NCBI GenBank assembly: GCA_015061605.1 | Contig: SUWH01000012.1 | Location: 1 to 64,000 of the forward strand | Direction: 5' to 3' | Source of the DNA: Lentisphaerota bacterium | GTDB taxonomy: Bacteria; Verrucomicrobiota; Lentisphaeria; Victivallales; Victivallaceae | Length of the DNA: 64,000 bases | Shown: one piece after another, positions 52,732-62,177 of the stretch | How positions within the stretch are numbered: position 1 is the stretch's first letter | How the letters are laid out: the number at the start of each line of letters is the position of its first letter | The notes under the pieces: generated by a model | Databases searched by the model: none | The model's input: only the letters and a program-made list of their open reading frames with translations | Told to the model about the DNA's origin: nothing | Made by a program: the position numbers and the translations under genes

Positions 52732-53844
52732 TTATTTCCCCGCAGATTCGATTTTGAGCAGAGTTTCCGCTTCTTTCCAGATCTTGTATGCGGTGGCGTT
52801 GAGCAGTTTGACCGCTTCGGCGCGCTTGCCATTGTCAAGAAGCTTGCGGGCATCGGCTTTGGCTTTGGCATATTTTGCCTTGGAGTCAGCTTCAAACTTC
52901 ATCCATTCACAGGGAAGCGGATTTGCAAAACCGTTTTTGTCACCACGCTTGAAAGAGGCCCGCGACCAGGCGTAACTGCCCATGGATGGCAGAACCTTTT
53001 CCGCACAGACTGGAATGGGGACATAGACGGTATTGCGGGGATGTCCGATGGCGGCATAGATGGTTGAGAGTACATCCGGATACGGGATATCGACCTCGAT
53101 GGTACTGCCGGAATTGGTGGTTTTACCGCAGACGGAGCGGTTCGGATACTCTCCGCTTGGAAGTTTGCAGATACGGGAGATTTCCGAGATACCGGCAACG
53201 GTGATTTTTCCATCTTTATCCATCATTTCATTCAATCCGGAAAGCGCGATGTAGGCTCTGGCACTGCTGTGCAGATAGGATTTATAAGTACCGCGGGCAC
53301 GGGCGGCCATGCCGGGGTTATGCCAGATGTTGGCGCGAACAACATAGTTGCTGTTGTAACGCTGAACTGACATGAATTTGGTAGTGAATTCGCAGATGTA
53401 CCCCTCTTTGGTGTCCACAAACAGGAAGGTGGAACCGCTGTCGGAATGGTAGTAATCTCCGGATTTTACCAGTTCATCAAGCTTTTTCACCGCCTGAGCC
53501 GCAGTATCGCAGGAGTTCAGGATCTCAAGCAGCAGCGCCGGGGTGCTTTTTTTATCTTTGGGATTGGGGGCATCGGAAGTTTTTTCACCGCTGTTCATGG
53601 CGCCTGCCAGACCGGAGCAGTTCACTCCGGTGTTGGTAAGTCCATTAGTGCCGATAGCGACCCATTTGCGTTTGGCTCCGGCGGGACTGATATACGCCGC
53701 AACCCGGCGTTCTTTGGAGTCGCGGTTCTTGTGCAGTATATTGGTATTGTTTTTGGTGAAGTCTTTGAAGACCATCCAACTGGTGCAGGCAAAAACCGGC
53801 ATTGCCAGTGCAGAAAACAGCAACAGCGAAAGCGATTTTTTCAT
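52732..53844 (-). CDS. Secreted Ntn-hydrolase (C69/C45-like acyltransferase or peptidase)
   Basis: 370 residues with GGGGGAT upstream of the ATG. Signal peptide MKKSLSLLLFSALAMPVFA, then Cys20 in CTSWMVFKD. Cleavage after Ala19 would expose Cys20 as the N-terminal nucleophile, as in secreted Ntn hydrolases. KNRDSKERRVAAYI matches the conserved NRD-type segment. A long helical Lys/Ala-rich C-terminus (about 320-370) is extra. It may hydrolyse an amide such as a peptide, penicillin-like or bile-type conjugate; substrate not readable. Between eda and recQ in one operon. Confidence 0.75.
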   Translation of the reverse strand: MKKSLSLLLFSALAMPVFACTSWMVFKDFTKNNTNILHKNRDSKERRVAAYISPAGAKRKWVAIGTNGLTNTGVNCSGLAGAMNSGEKTSDAPNPKDKKSTPALLLEILNSCDTAAQAVKKLDELVKSGDYYHSDSGSTFLFVDTKEGYICEFTTKFMSVQRYNSNYVVRANIWHNPGMAARARGTYKSYLHSSARAYIALSGLNEMMDKDGKITVAGISEISRICKLPSGEYPNRSVCGKTTNSGSTIEVDIPYPDVLSTIYAAIGHPRNTVYVPIPVCAEKVLPSMGSYAWSRASFKRGDKNGFANPLPCEWMKFEADSKAKYAKAKADARKLLDNGKRAEAVKLLNATAYKIWKEAETLLKIESAGK

Positions 53845-53865
53845 AACATCCCCCTGCTTTACGGC

Positions 53866-54522
53866 TTAACAGTTTTTGCTCAATTCGACTGCGGCTTTGA
53901 CGGCGGTGCGGATACCGTCCCAGTTGCCGCTTTCGATATCGCTGCTTTTGCCCAGCCAGGTGCCGCCGACGGCGACGATCTCTTTGACCGCCAGATAGTC
54001 AGCTACATTGGCGGTGGTTACTCCGCCGGTAGGCATGAAACGGACACCGAGGTGTTTGTAAGGGGCGATGAGGGATTTGAGGAAGTTGATGCCGCCGGAA
54101 GCTTCGGCAGGGAAGAATTTGAGGAAACGGCAGCCGTATTCCATCGCCTGTTCAACTTCGCTGGGAGTGCAGACACCGGGGGCGAAAGCAAATCCGTTGG
54201 CGACTGCCTCTTTGACGATGGTCGGATTGAATCCGGGCGCAACGGCGAATTTGGCTCCGGCATCAAAGGCGCGGTGCAGATCGCGGGAGTTGAGAACGGT
54301 TCCGGCGCCCAGATAAAGTTCAGGGAATCTACTGGAAGCCGCTTTGATGACCGCTTCGGCGGCGGTGGTGCGGAAAGTTATTTCGGCGGCAGGCAGACCG
54401 CATTCGGCGAGGACTTCGCACATTTTCAAGCCGGAATCAACATCGTTGAGAACCAGCACGGGGACGATACGGATGGCGGAAAGGGTTTCCACCGCCGTCT
54501 GACAATTTTTCTGAAAGCTCAT
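53866..54522 (-). CDS. eda: KDPG/KHG aldolase (2-dehydro-3-deoxyphosphogluconate aldolase)
   Basis: 218 residues. EITFRTTAAEAVI with the general-base Glu, LGAGTVLN, the Schiff-base lysine in LKFFPAEASGG, and FMPTGGV are all in family positions. Cleaves KDPG to pyruvate and glyceraldehyde 3-phosphate; may use 4-hydroxy-2-oxoglutarate. No edd in the window, so an Entner-Doudoroff role is not shown here. CGGAG before the start. Confidence 0.92.
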   Translation of the reverse strand: MSFQKNCQTAVETLSAIRIVPVLVLNDVDSGLKMCEVLAECGLPAAEITFRTTAAEAVIKAASSRFPELYLGAGTVLNSRDLHRAFDAGAKFAVAPGFNPTIVKEAVANGFAFAPGVCTPSEVEQAMEYGCRFLKFFPAEASGGINFLKSLIAPYKHLGVRFMPTGGVTTANVADYLAVKEIVAVGGTWLGKSSDIESGNWDGIRTAVKAAVELSKNC

Positions 54523-54547
54523 TTTCTGCTCCGGAAATTATTGGAAA

Positions 54548-56827
54548 TTAAAGTTCTGCCGCCATGTCGCGGAGTTTGACCAGATCAAGTTTGCCGCTTC
54601 CAAGCAGCGGGAGTTCGTTGATTTTGACGAAGTCATCGGCTTTGGGGATCCAGATGTTGGGGATACCTTCTTTACGCAGCGCATCCAGAACCGCCGGAAT
54701 ATCGAAGTCATCGGCAGTGTAGAATACCACCAGACGTTCACCTTTGCGGCTGTCTCCGCGGCCGGCAACGGCGATCTCCCGGTTTTCCCGGGCGCGGATG
54801 CGGGCGATGGCATCTTCAACACCTTCGTGGGGGACCATTTCGCCGCCGATCTTGCTGAAACGGCTGGCGCGTCCGGTGATATAGACGTAACCTTCCTGAT
54901 CCATTTTGGCGATGTCACCGGTGTCGTAGTAGCCGTCCTGAATGACACGGGCGGTGAGTGCTTCGTCATTGAGGTAACCTTTCATCACCGAACCGGCAAG
55001 CACCTGCATTCTGCCGCTGGATCCGGGGTTGAGTTCCACCCCGGTATCCGGATCGACGATACGGATGTGGATGCCCGGCAGAGGACAACCGATACTGCCC
55101 GGATGGTCAGCTTTGGCTCCGAGGTTGAAAATTGAATTGCTCAAGTTGATGGTGGCAATGGGGGACAATTCAGTACAGCCGTAGCCTTCGATAATGTCCC
55201 GTCCGGTCATTTCGCGGAATTTGGTGGCGAGTTCCGGACGGAGTTTTTCGGCGCCGGTGACGACCAGACGGAGAGTTTTGAGATCTTCTCCGGTGGCTTT
55301 CATCAGGTATTTCTGCAAAAAGGTCGGAGTGGCGGTGAGAATGGTAAGTTTCTGTTCACGAACTGCTTTGACCAGAGCGGCACCATCCAGCGGGTTGGGC
55401 AGAAGTGAGGACATGGTTCCGAAAATGGAGGGGAAGGCAAATCCGACCATAAAGCCGTAAGCGTGGAACATCGGCAGGTTGCCGGCGATCCGGTCAGTGC
55501 CGCGCATCAGGTCGACCACCCGTACAAAGGAAAGGGTGTTGCAGGTGAGGTTGTGGTGGGTGAGCATGACCGCTTTGGGTACTCCGGTCGAACCGCTGGA
55601 AAAGAGCAGTACTGCCTGATTGTGCATATTGTAGCAGCTGGAAGGCGCAATGTTGCGGATGATGGTGCGCGCCGGAAGCAAAAGTGCCATGAGAAGTGCG
55701 CGGATCTTGTCGCCTTTGGTGATCGTTTTGGCGAGATCTTCGAGCAGAACCATTTCGGGGAATTCCTCCCATTTGAGTTTGTCGAGGAATTTCCGGCTGG
55801 TCAGGATCTTTTTGATACCGGCACGGCGGGCGGCGGCAAGAGCAACCTCCTGACCGCTGGAAAAGTTGATCATCGCCGGAGTACGGTCGGAACACATCAC
55901 CGCCAGAAGTCCGACCGCAGTGATCGGCATATTGGGCAGCAGTACACCCGTGTACTGGGTGTTGTCGCCTCTGTTGAGCTTGCGGAGCAGTCTGGAGAAG
56001 ATGATGACCCGGACGAGGGTGTTGAAGTTATTGACCATATCTCCGGTCATGCCATCGGCGAAAGTGGTTTTAAAGGGATGGCGTTTGGCATTCAAAATGA
56101 AGTGGGTATGCAGGGGTTTTTCGCCCGGCTGGATCTGTTTTTCGGCGCGGGCACCGAGTTCGGAAATTTTCTGGCGCAGCTCAAAGGCGGAGAGTTTTGA
56201 ATCAATGGGTTCTCCGATATTGATGGAATAGTCCACCGGCATATTCAGAGGGGAACGCAGATGGAGTTTGCCATTGTGGATGCCGCTCATTCTGCCGGAA
56301 ATCATGCCGAGACGGATCGGAACTACCGGAATATCCAGTTCCGGCGGCAGCAGCGGCTGAACTCCGGAACGGAAACGCATCAAACTGCCGTTGCCGGAGA
56401 TGGCACCTTCCGGGAAGAAGCAGAGGATCTCGCCTTTGCGCAGCCGGTTCTGGGTGTTTTCAAAAAATTTGAGCATCGCTTTGGGGCGGCGCATATTGGG
56501 TACTTCAATGACCCCGAGATAGCGGAAAAGCCAGCTGATGGGCAGGAAGCTCACCAGACTTGTATGCACCATAAAGCGCACCCGGCGGCGGGAAACCGCC
56601 TGGATCATGATCAAGTCCAGCAGAGAGATGTGGTTGGATACCAGAAGCACCGGACCGGAATAGGGAATATTGGCTTTACCGTGGATGCGCACCCGCAAAA
56701 ATACTAATCGCAGCAACCGTCCGACAAATTTCACAAACAGTTTCGGTGAAAGCAAAACGTACAGTGCTGCAAGTGCAACCAATGCCCAAATCACGGGCTG
56801 CCAATGTTCATTCAACCATTCGATCAT
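54548..56827 (-). CDS. aas: Aas-like acyltransferase / acyl-ACP synthetase
   Basis: 759 residues. Two membrane-associated N-terminal helices (about 8-50), a PlsC-type acyltransferase with NHISLLD and FPEGAIS (about residues 65-190), then an AMP-dependent synthetase with LLFSSGSTGVPKAVM, GYGCTELSP and YDTGDIAKMD. The order and length match E. coli Aas (719 residues), which re-acylates lysophosphatidylethanolamine. No lplT-like transporter is fused or adjacent. Start ATG 56827 behind AAAGGAG and the promoter 56876-56903. Confidence 0.85.
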   Translation of the reverse strand: MIEWLNEHWQPVIWALVALAALYVLLSPKLFVKFVGRLLRLVFLRVRIHGKANIPYSGPVLLVSNHISLLDLIMIQAVSRRRVRFMVHTSLVSFLPISWLFRYLGVIEVPNMRRPKAMLKFFENTQNRLRKGEILCFFPEGAISGNGSLMRFRSGVQPLLPPELDIPVVPIRLGMISGRMSGIHNGKLHLRSPLNMPVDYSINIGEPIDSKLSAFELRQKISELGARAEKQIQPGEKPLHTHFILNAKRHPFKTTFADGMTGDMVNNFNTLVRVIIFSRLLRKLNRGDNTQYTGVLLPNMPITAVGLLAVMCSDRTPAMINFSSGQEVALAAARRAGIKKILTSRKFLDKLKWEEFPEMVLLEDLAKTITKGDKIRALLMALLLPARTIIRNIAPSSCYNMHNQAVLLFSSGSTGVPKAVMLTHHNLTCNTLSFVRVVDLMRGTDRIAGNLPMFHAYGFMVGFAFPSIFGTMSSLLPNPLDGAALVKAVREQKLTILTATPTFLQKYLMKATGEDLKTLRLVVTGAEKLRPELATKFREMTGRDIIEGYGCTELSPIATINLSNSIFNLGAKADHPGSIGCPLPGIHIRIVDPDTGVELNPGSSGRMQVLAGSVMKGYLNDEALTARVIQDGYYDTGDIAKMDQEGYVYITGRASRFSKIGGEMVPHEGVEDAIARIRARENREIAVAGRGDSRKGERLVVFYTADDFDIPAVLDALRKEGIPNIWIPKADDFVKINELPLLGSGKLDLVKLRDMAAEL

Positions 56828-56875
56828 ATAAAAACTCCTTTTGAAAAATTACTTTTTACTGAAAGATAATTGCAT

Positions 56876-56903
56876 AATATAGCACACAATTATAATTTTT
56901 CAA
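56876..56903 (-). promoter_or_regulatory. Promoter of the aas-eda-Ntn-recQ run
   Basis: On the minus strand TTGAAA (56898-56903) and TATATT (56876-56881) are 16 nt apart, in the short gap between ligA and aas. Confidence 0.6.
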
Positions 56904-56913
56904 TTACTTTATA

Positions 56914-58800
56914 TTAAAAAAGTTCTCCTCTTTCCCATGCTTCGCTTAAATCCGGCTCTTTTATTTCCGCATCCGGTGTCGGGTTTTCGCGGAGGAACTC
57001 TTCCAGAGAGAGGATTTTTACTCCGTATTTACGTGCGGCGGCAAGTTTGGAGCTGTTTCCTGAAATATCGGCGGCAACCAGAATGGAAAGGGAAGCGTTG
57101 ACACTGTCTACCGGGCGCAGATTGCGTTCTCTGGCAAGCTTTTCATAGAATGAACGTTTTTCCGGCATTTTCCCGGTGAAACAGATGGTCGGCAAATCTG
57201 CATTGACCTTTTCCGGCTGCTGACAAGTGACGACCGACAGGAGTTTTTCCAACTCATCATATTTGTTTATAAAGGTGCTGACGATCGCTCCGGCACGTTC
57301 CGGACCGATGCCGGGGATGGCGGCGAGAGTATCGGCATCGAGAGTACGGAGTTCTGAAAGAGAGTGTTTTTCCAGAAGCAGCGCGGCGATATTCATACCG
57401 ACATTGGGGATATTCAATGCAGCAATGATATTGGCTTCGGTGGTATTGCAACTGCGGGCAAGTTCATTGGCAAGGTTGTCGGCACTGCGCTTCTGGAAAC
57501 CTTCAATTTTAAGCAAATCTGCGGAAGTGAGAATGAGAAGCTCATGGAGAAAGCGGATGTTGAATTTTTCCATCAACTTCCGCAACGTAGGTTCTCCGAG
57601 CCGTTCAATGCCGAAACTGCGGACTGAAGCCAGAAGATTGCAGAGCAGAGTTTCCGCACAGTCCGCATTGGGACAGCACAGCTCCGGACCGCGGCGGATG
57701 AGCGCAGTTTTACACGCCGGACAGTCGCTTATCCACGGCGAAGTCCGTTCTTTCCCCGGTACACTGGCGGTAATATAAGGTATCACATCTCCGGCACGTT
57801 CAACGGTGACGGTATCACCGATCATGATCTGCATATCTTCCAGATTCTGGGCATTGTGGAGGGAGGCACGTTTGATGGTGATGCCGGAAAGATCGACCGG
57901 AGCAAGCTGTGCCACCGGAGTGAGACAGTTTTTTCCGAAGCTCCACTCCACACCGACCAAAGTGGTAACTGCACTGGAATTGGTGAATTTATAGGCAATT
58001 TCTCCTCTGGGGTGGTGGGCGGTCGCTCCCAGAGAATCACGGTAACTTTTATCTGCTATTTTGAGAACGATGCCATCCATGGGGTAGGGCAGACCGGCGA
58101 GAGATTGTTTCAAATTTTCCCATTGAGTTTCCAGATCACAAAGTTTGACCTGCTTTGAGATCAGATTGTAGTCGACCAGCGTGAGCTTGGCGCCCTGTAT
58201 CTGCATTTCAAAAATATCTTTCAATCCCATGATACCGGCGACGGCGTTGCGGGAGTTTTTATAAGTCCCGCCGCCCTTTTTCTGTATATGGGAATATATG
58301 TTTATAAAGTCATCGTTGCGGATGACGATCTCCCCTCTGGCGGGACGGTCGACATTTCCGGTGTAGCCGGGAGCTTCCAGTTCGATGAGCGGCAGTTTGT
58401 CAGAAATGTTTTCTCCGGTTTCCCCGTCGCCCCGGGTAGAGAGTATTTTTCCGTCGAAACTCGCTGAAATACCGTCATATTTCGGTTCGACCAGCAGCAG
58501 TTCCTCCTGATCGCGGGCATATTTTTTTGCCCATTCAAGCAGTTCTTCCAGAGAATAGGCTTTATCTAAAGAGAGCATCGGGGTCTTGTGATGCACCTTG
58601 CCGGAACTCTCCACGGCAACGGCATTGACGCGGGTAACGAGAATGTGTTCCGGATCGATTTTGCGCAATGCTTCGACCAGCTGATCGTACTCCTGATCGC
58701 TGATTTCCGGGGTGTTGGTTTCCCAATACAGTTTATCGTGATAACTTATAAGCTCTGCCAGCTGTGCGGCATTGAGATTTTCCGGGGCGATATTCAGCAT
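56914..58800 (-). CDS. ligA: NAD-dependent DNA ligase (divergent LigA)
   Basis: 628 residues, a little shorter than typical LigA (about 670). Ia domain with YWETNTPEISDQEYDQL, adenylation Lys107 in EPKYDGIS, TRGDGETGE, then DGIVLKI and GEIAYKF. The OB fold, four-Cys zinc finger (CPAC...CCPNADC), HhH region and BRCT-like domain (about 550-605) follow. The nucleotidyltransferase core differs from common LigA (KYDGISASF rather than KxDGLAISL, KNSRNAVAG rather than NPRNAAAG). It could be a second, accessory ligase. Its promoter overlaps that of asd. Confidence 0.88.
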   Translation of the reverse strand: MLNIAPENLNAAQLAELISYHDKLYWETNTPEISDQEYDQLVEALRKIDPEHILVTRVNAVAVESSGKVHHKTPMLSLDKAYSLEELLEWAKKYARDQEELLLVEPKYDGISASFDGKILSTRGDGETGENISDKLPLIELEAPGYTGNVDRPARGEIVIRNDDFINIYSHIQKKGGGTYKNSRNAVAGIMGLKDIFEMQIQGAKLTLVDYNLISKQVKLCDLETQWENLKQSLAGLPYPMDGIVLKIADKSYRDSLGATAHHPRGEIAYKFTNSSAVTTLVGVEWSFGKNCLTPVAQLAPVDLSGITIKRASLHNAQNLEDMQIMIGDTVTVERAGDVIPYITASVPGKERTSPWISDCPACKTALIRRGPELCCPNADCAETLLCNLLASVRSFGIERLGEPTLRKLMEKFNIRFLHELLILTSADLLKIEGFQKRSADNLANELARSCNTTEANIIAALNIPNVGMNIAALLLEKHSLSELRTLDADTLAAIPGIGPERAGAIVSTFINKYDELEKLLSVVTCQQPEKVNADLPTICFTGKMPEKRSFYEKLARERNLRPVDSVNASLSILVAADISGNSSKLAAARKYGVKILSLEEFLRENPTPDAEIKEPDLSEAWERGELF

Positions 58801-58840
58801 AAAAACTCCATTTTTTCAAAATAAAAAATATTTGTTGTGA

Positions 58841-58869
58841 AATATAACTCTTGATATTGAATTTTTCAA
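58841..58869 (-). promoter_or_regulatory. Promoter of ligA
   Basis: On the minus strand TTGAAA (58864-58869) and TATATT (58841-58846), 17 nt apart, 40 bp upstream of the start. Its -35 region interleaves with the divergent asd promoter. Confidence 0.6.
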
Positions 58870-58885
58870 CCTTGACAGCTATATT
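58857..58885 (+). promoter_or_regulatory. Promoter of the asd operon
   Basis: TTGAAT (58857-58862) and TATATT (58880-58885), 17 nt apart. Its -35 box lies in the spacer of the divergent ligA promoter. Confidence 0.55.
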
Positions 58886-58954
58886 ATAAAGCTATTAAGT
58901 TGGAGTATATTGATTTCGTGTCAATGTCATTTCAAAAGAAAGAGAAATAGAATA

Positions 58955-59959
58955 ATGTCAAAAAGCTACACTGTTGCTGTTGCCGGTGCCACCGGTGCTG
59001 TCGGCGTCGAAATGATCAAAACGCTGGAAAAACGTAATTTTCCGGTGAAAAATCTTAAACTTCTGGCCTCTGCCCGTTCCGCCGGTAAAACTATGGAGTT
59101 CCGCGGCGAAAAACTCGTCATCGAAGAGATGACAGAAAACTCCTTCAAGGGAGTCGATATCGCGCTCTTTTCTGCGGGCAGCGATATTTCCCGCGCCTAC
59201 CGTCAGATCGTGGTCGATGCCGGTGCGGTGATGATCGACAACTCCAGCGCTTTCCGTATGGAAGATGATGTGCCGCTGGTCGTCCCCGAAGTCAACCCTG
59301 AAGACATCGCCAGACACAAAGGTGTCATCGCCAACCCCAACTGCACCACCGCTATCATGCTGGTCGCGGTTGCTCCCTTGCACCGTGCGAAAAAACTCCG
59401 CCGTCTGGTTGCTTCCACCTATCAGGCTGCCTCCGGTGCCGGAGCAAAAGGTATGCAGGAACTTATCGAACAGACCAAACAGATCCTCAACGGCGAAGCC
59501 ATCGAGCCCAAAGCCTTTGCCCACCGGATCGCATTCAATCTGATCCCCCACATCGACTCCTTCTGCGATAACGGCTACACCAAAGAGGAGTTGAAAATGG
59601 TCAATGAATCCCGCAAAATGCTCCATATCCCCGATCTGATGGTCAGCTGCACCAGCGTCCGTATCCCGGCTCTGCGCGCCCACTCTGAATCACTCAACAT
59701 GGAATTTGCCGAAGACATCACTCCGGAAGAAGCCCGTGCCATCCTCGCCGCCGCTCCCGGTGTGACCGTGGTCGATGACCCCGAAGCCAAGCTCTATCCG
59801 ATGCCGGTCGATGCCACCGAAAAATATGATGTGCTCGCCGGCCGTATCCGTCAGGACATCTCCCGCGCGGATAAGCGCGGTCTGGAAATGTTCGTTTCCG
59901 GTGACCAGCTGCTCAAAGGCGCGGCGCTCAATGCGGTCCAGATCGCTGAAAATCTGTAA
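58955..59959 (+). CDS. asd: Aspartate-semialdehyde dehydrogenase
   Basis: 334 residues from the ATG at 58955; the frame extends 15 codons up to a GTG or ATG-like start without a good site. NADP loop VAGATGAVGVEM, SAGSDISRAY, the active-site Cys in NPNCTTA (about residue 132), QAASGAGAKGMQEL and the His in RIPALRAHSESL. Leads to lysine, threonine and methionine. It shares a run with a lipoprotein, a small HTH-like gene, an IMP cyclohydrolase and a polymerase gene. Confidence 0.96.
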   Translation: MSKSYTVAVAGATGAVGVEMIKTLEKRNFPVKNLKLLASARSAGKTMEFRGEKLVIEEMTENSFKGVDIALFSAGSDISRAYRQIVVDAGAVMIDNSSAFRMEDDVPLVVPEVNPEDIARHKGVIANPNCTTAIMLVAVAPLHRAKKLRRLVASTYQAASGAGAKGMQELIEQTKQILNGEAIEPKAFAHRIAFNLIPHIDSFCDNGYTKEELKMVNESRKMLHIPDLMVSCTSVRIPALRAHSESLNMEFAEDITPEEARAILAAAPGVTVVDDPEAKLYPMPVDATEKYDVLAGRIRQDISRADKRGLEMFVSGDQLLKGAALNAVQIAENL

Positions 59960-59970
59960 GATAACACAAT

Positions 59971-61599
59971 ATGAAGCTCATCCGGTACGGCAGGCTCATC
60001 AGGAGCTTTTCAACAGCGGCGATCTTCTGTGCCGCGTTGCTGTCTGCCGGATGTGCGCATAATTCAAGTGAACGGGATTTTGCCGCTGTTTCCGCTCATC
60101 TGGAGCGCGGCGGCACCGTTTACGGAATATTTACCCGCAATGCCTCTCTGCTTGACGGGATGAAAAACTGTTTTGAACAGTTTGAACAAATCATCAGCAG
60201 TGCAAAATATACCGAAGCCGAAAAGAATGCCGCAAGACAGCGTATCGCCGGTGTACAGGCGGCGTGGCATCTTGCCGGATTTCATAATATCAACGGTTTG
60301 GGGATGAGTTCAGTACCGAAAGACGGAGGGATTTTTTCCAACCGGATATTTTTATCTGCCGATCCGGGATCTGACGGAGCATTGAACCGGCTCGTGTGCC
60401 GGGAAAATAAGGATGTTTCCATCCTTTTTGAGCGTTTGCCCCGTGAAACTTTTCTTGCGGCAGGAATCAATGTTTCCGGTAAAAATATTTTGACTTTGCT
60501 CAATGAATCCGGTTCTGCCGGAGAAAGAATACTGCGGGGACTGCCTCCGGGATTTCCGGTCGAAGTTTTTGCTTCGGTCGAAGGGTGGCTGATTTTGGCT
60601 ATTGCCCGCAACGCGCTTTTGCCTCCTTCTGAAAACTGTATCATGCTGCAGATCCCTGATCCGGAGGGAAAACTTTTTGCGCTGGCAGCTGTGATCGTCC
60701 GCCGCAGACAAGCCGCTCCGATGGAAACCCGCATCGTTCTGCCGCTGGTCGATGAAACCATTTATCTTGATAGTCCGGTGGTAAAAAAAGCTGACGGCAA
60801 GCTGTTTATTTACAGCAGTGCCAAAGCGGAAGAGCTTTTTGAAAAACGCTCCAATGGAACTTTGCTGAAGCATCCGGAATTTCTCCGTTACGCCAAAAAT
60901 ATCCGTCTCAATGGCAGTGCATTTACTTACAATCGCAAACTTGCCGTCCCCGGCAGAGCTTTTGTCAGTGAAATACCGTTTGCCGGAGTTTTGATCCCGC
61001 TTGAAGAATGCGGCAATTTCGGGGTGTTGAGTTGTCATAAGAACGGCTGGCTGTGGCAGGAAAACAGCGACAGTGATTTGTCCGGAGCCGCCGGAGATGC
61101 CGGACTTTACCGCCTGGCCGGTAAAATGATCCTGCCGCAGAAAAAGAATTCCACACCGGGAAAAACTGCCGCCGTAAACAGAACGATCCCGCGTCCGGCA
61201 GGTGACCATTGTCCAAAAGCATTGAAAAAACTTTATGCCGATCTGACCAGATATGCTGAACAAAATCAGAATAAATTTCCGGAATTTGCCGGAATCAAAT
61301 CTTTGAAACAGGTTTTTCCAAAATTCCGGAATCCTGCCGGAGGGAAAATTTTCTATTTCGGAGCATCCGGGCGGCAGGCAAATCTCCCGCTGGCAATAAG
61401 CTGTCACCGCAAACTGTTCGACAGTTTCTGCGTGCTGTACGCAGACGGTACAGTGCGCACATATAAACTTGAACGTGCCGGCAGCTGCCGGAGAATAATA
61501 AGTTTTCTTTACACCGTCCACCGGTGGGAAGCAAAGTTGTTTCAACACCTGATAAGGCAGGCTCAACAGCTGGATGAAGAGTCCGCAAAAAAGGAGTAA
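59971..61599 (+). CDS. Large lipoprotein of unknown function
   Basis: 542 residues. Signal peptide with lipobox LLSAGC (Cys28). The mature protein has no known catalytic motif. A middle region of beta strands and a C-terminal part with KKLYADLTRYAEQNQNKFPE and VLYADGTVRTY, which resembles the C-terminal segments of pseudopilin-like PVC proteins. Twelve bases after asd and seven before the HTH-like gene, so in an operon. Function unknown. Confidence 0.65.
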   Translation: MKLIRYGRLIRSFSTAAIFCAALLSAGCAHNSSERDFAAVSAHLERGGTVYGIFTRNASLLDGMKNCFEQFEQIISSAKYTEAEKNAARQRIAGVQAAWHLAGFHNINGLGMSSVPKDGGIFSNRIFLSADPGSDGALNRLVCRENKDVSILFERLPRETFLAAGINVSGKNILTLLNESGSAGERILRGLPPGFPVEVFASVEGWLILAIARNALLPPSENCIMLQIPDPEGKLFALAAVIVRRRQAAPMETRIVLPLVDETIYLDSPVVKKADGKLFIYSSAKAEELFEKRSNGTLLKHPEFLRYAKNIRLNGSAFTYNRKLAVPGRAFVSEIPFAGVLIPLEECGNFGVLSCHKNGWLWQENSDSDLSGAAGDAGLYRLAGKMILPQKKNSTPGKTAAVNRTIPRPAGDHCPKALKKLYADLTRYAEQNQNKFPEFAGIKSLKQVFPKFRNPAGGKIFYFGASGRQANLPLAISCHRKLFDSFCVLYADGTVRTYKLERAGSCRRIISFLYTVHRWEAKLFQHLIRQAQQLDEESAKKE

Positions 61600-61605
61600 A
61601 TCATT

Positions 61606-62157
61606 ATGCCGGAAGATCAAAACAATAATAAACGGGAAGCTAAAAAAGTCAATAACGACTTTTTCCGCGCTCTCGATGAATGTGCTGAAGCACTCTCTCT
61701 GGATGAGCTTTCCAGAATCAGCGGAGTGAAAATCGAACTGCTGCGCCGCTATCTTGACCGTAAAGTGCGTACCGTCCGCACGGAGACCTGGGACAAAATA
61801 TACCCGGTTCTCAAACCATACCTCGAAGGTCCCGTCCCGCCGCAGGAACCCCCGCCGCGTATCGGCAGTACCTACCGCCGCCACCCCGAACTGGTGGAAA
61901 TGCTCAGCGAACAAAAAGTCCTGCTCGATGAATTTGCCATATTCTCCGATGCGGAGAAAAAAGGTATCATCAAAGAGTTTACCGAAGTTCTGGGAAGTAA
62001 AGCCGCCCCAACGGAATTTGAAAGTCTCAACAATCTGGAAAATCAGATCATGGGGCTTTTCCTCGCCATGGAACCATCTGTGCGCGAAGAGCAGTTGTCC
62101 AAACTTACGGCACGTGCCACCGCTGAAGTGCGCCGCCGCCGCAATAATTTATTTTAA
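61606..62157 (+). CDS. Small HTH-like protein
   Basis: 183 residues, AAGGAG upstream. An N-terminal helical part contains LSLDELSRISGVKIELLRRYLDRK, a likely helix-turn-helix of the lambda-repressor-like type, followed by a Pro-rich linker (PVPPQEPPPR) and a helical C-terminal half. It may bind DNA or a partner protein. Not recognised beyond that. Confidence 0.55.
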   Translation: MPEDQNNNKREAKKVNNDFFRALDECAEALSLDELSRISGVKIELLRRYLDRKVRTVRTETWDKIYPVLKPYLEGPVPPQEPPPRIGSTYRRHPELVEMLSEQKVLLDEFAIFSDAEKKGIIKEFTEVLGSKAAPTEFESLNNLENQIMGLFLAMEPSVREEQLSKLTARATAEVRRRRNNLF

Positions 62158-62177
62158 TCATCATAGGAGAAAAAATC

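Noticed and set aside
53446-54579. 377-codon frame opposite eda and the Ntn hydrolase
   Set aside because: Spans parts of two well-supported genes and shows no domain.
60352-61914. 520-codon open frame antisense to the 59971 lipoprotein and HTH-like gene
   Set aside because: No motif, low-complexity composition; the + strand genes have signal peptide, ribosome binding sites and operon spacing.
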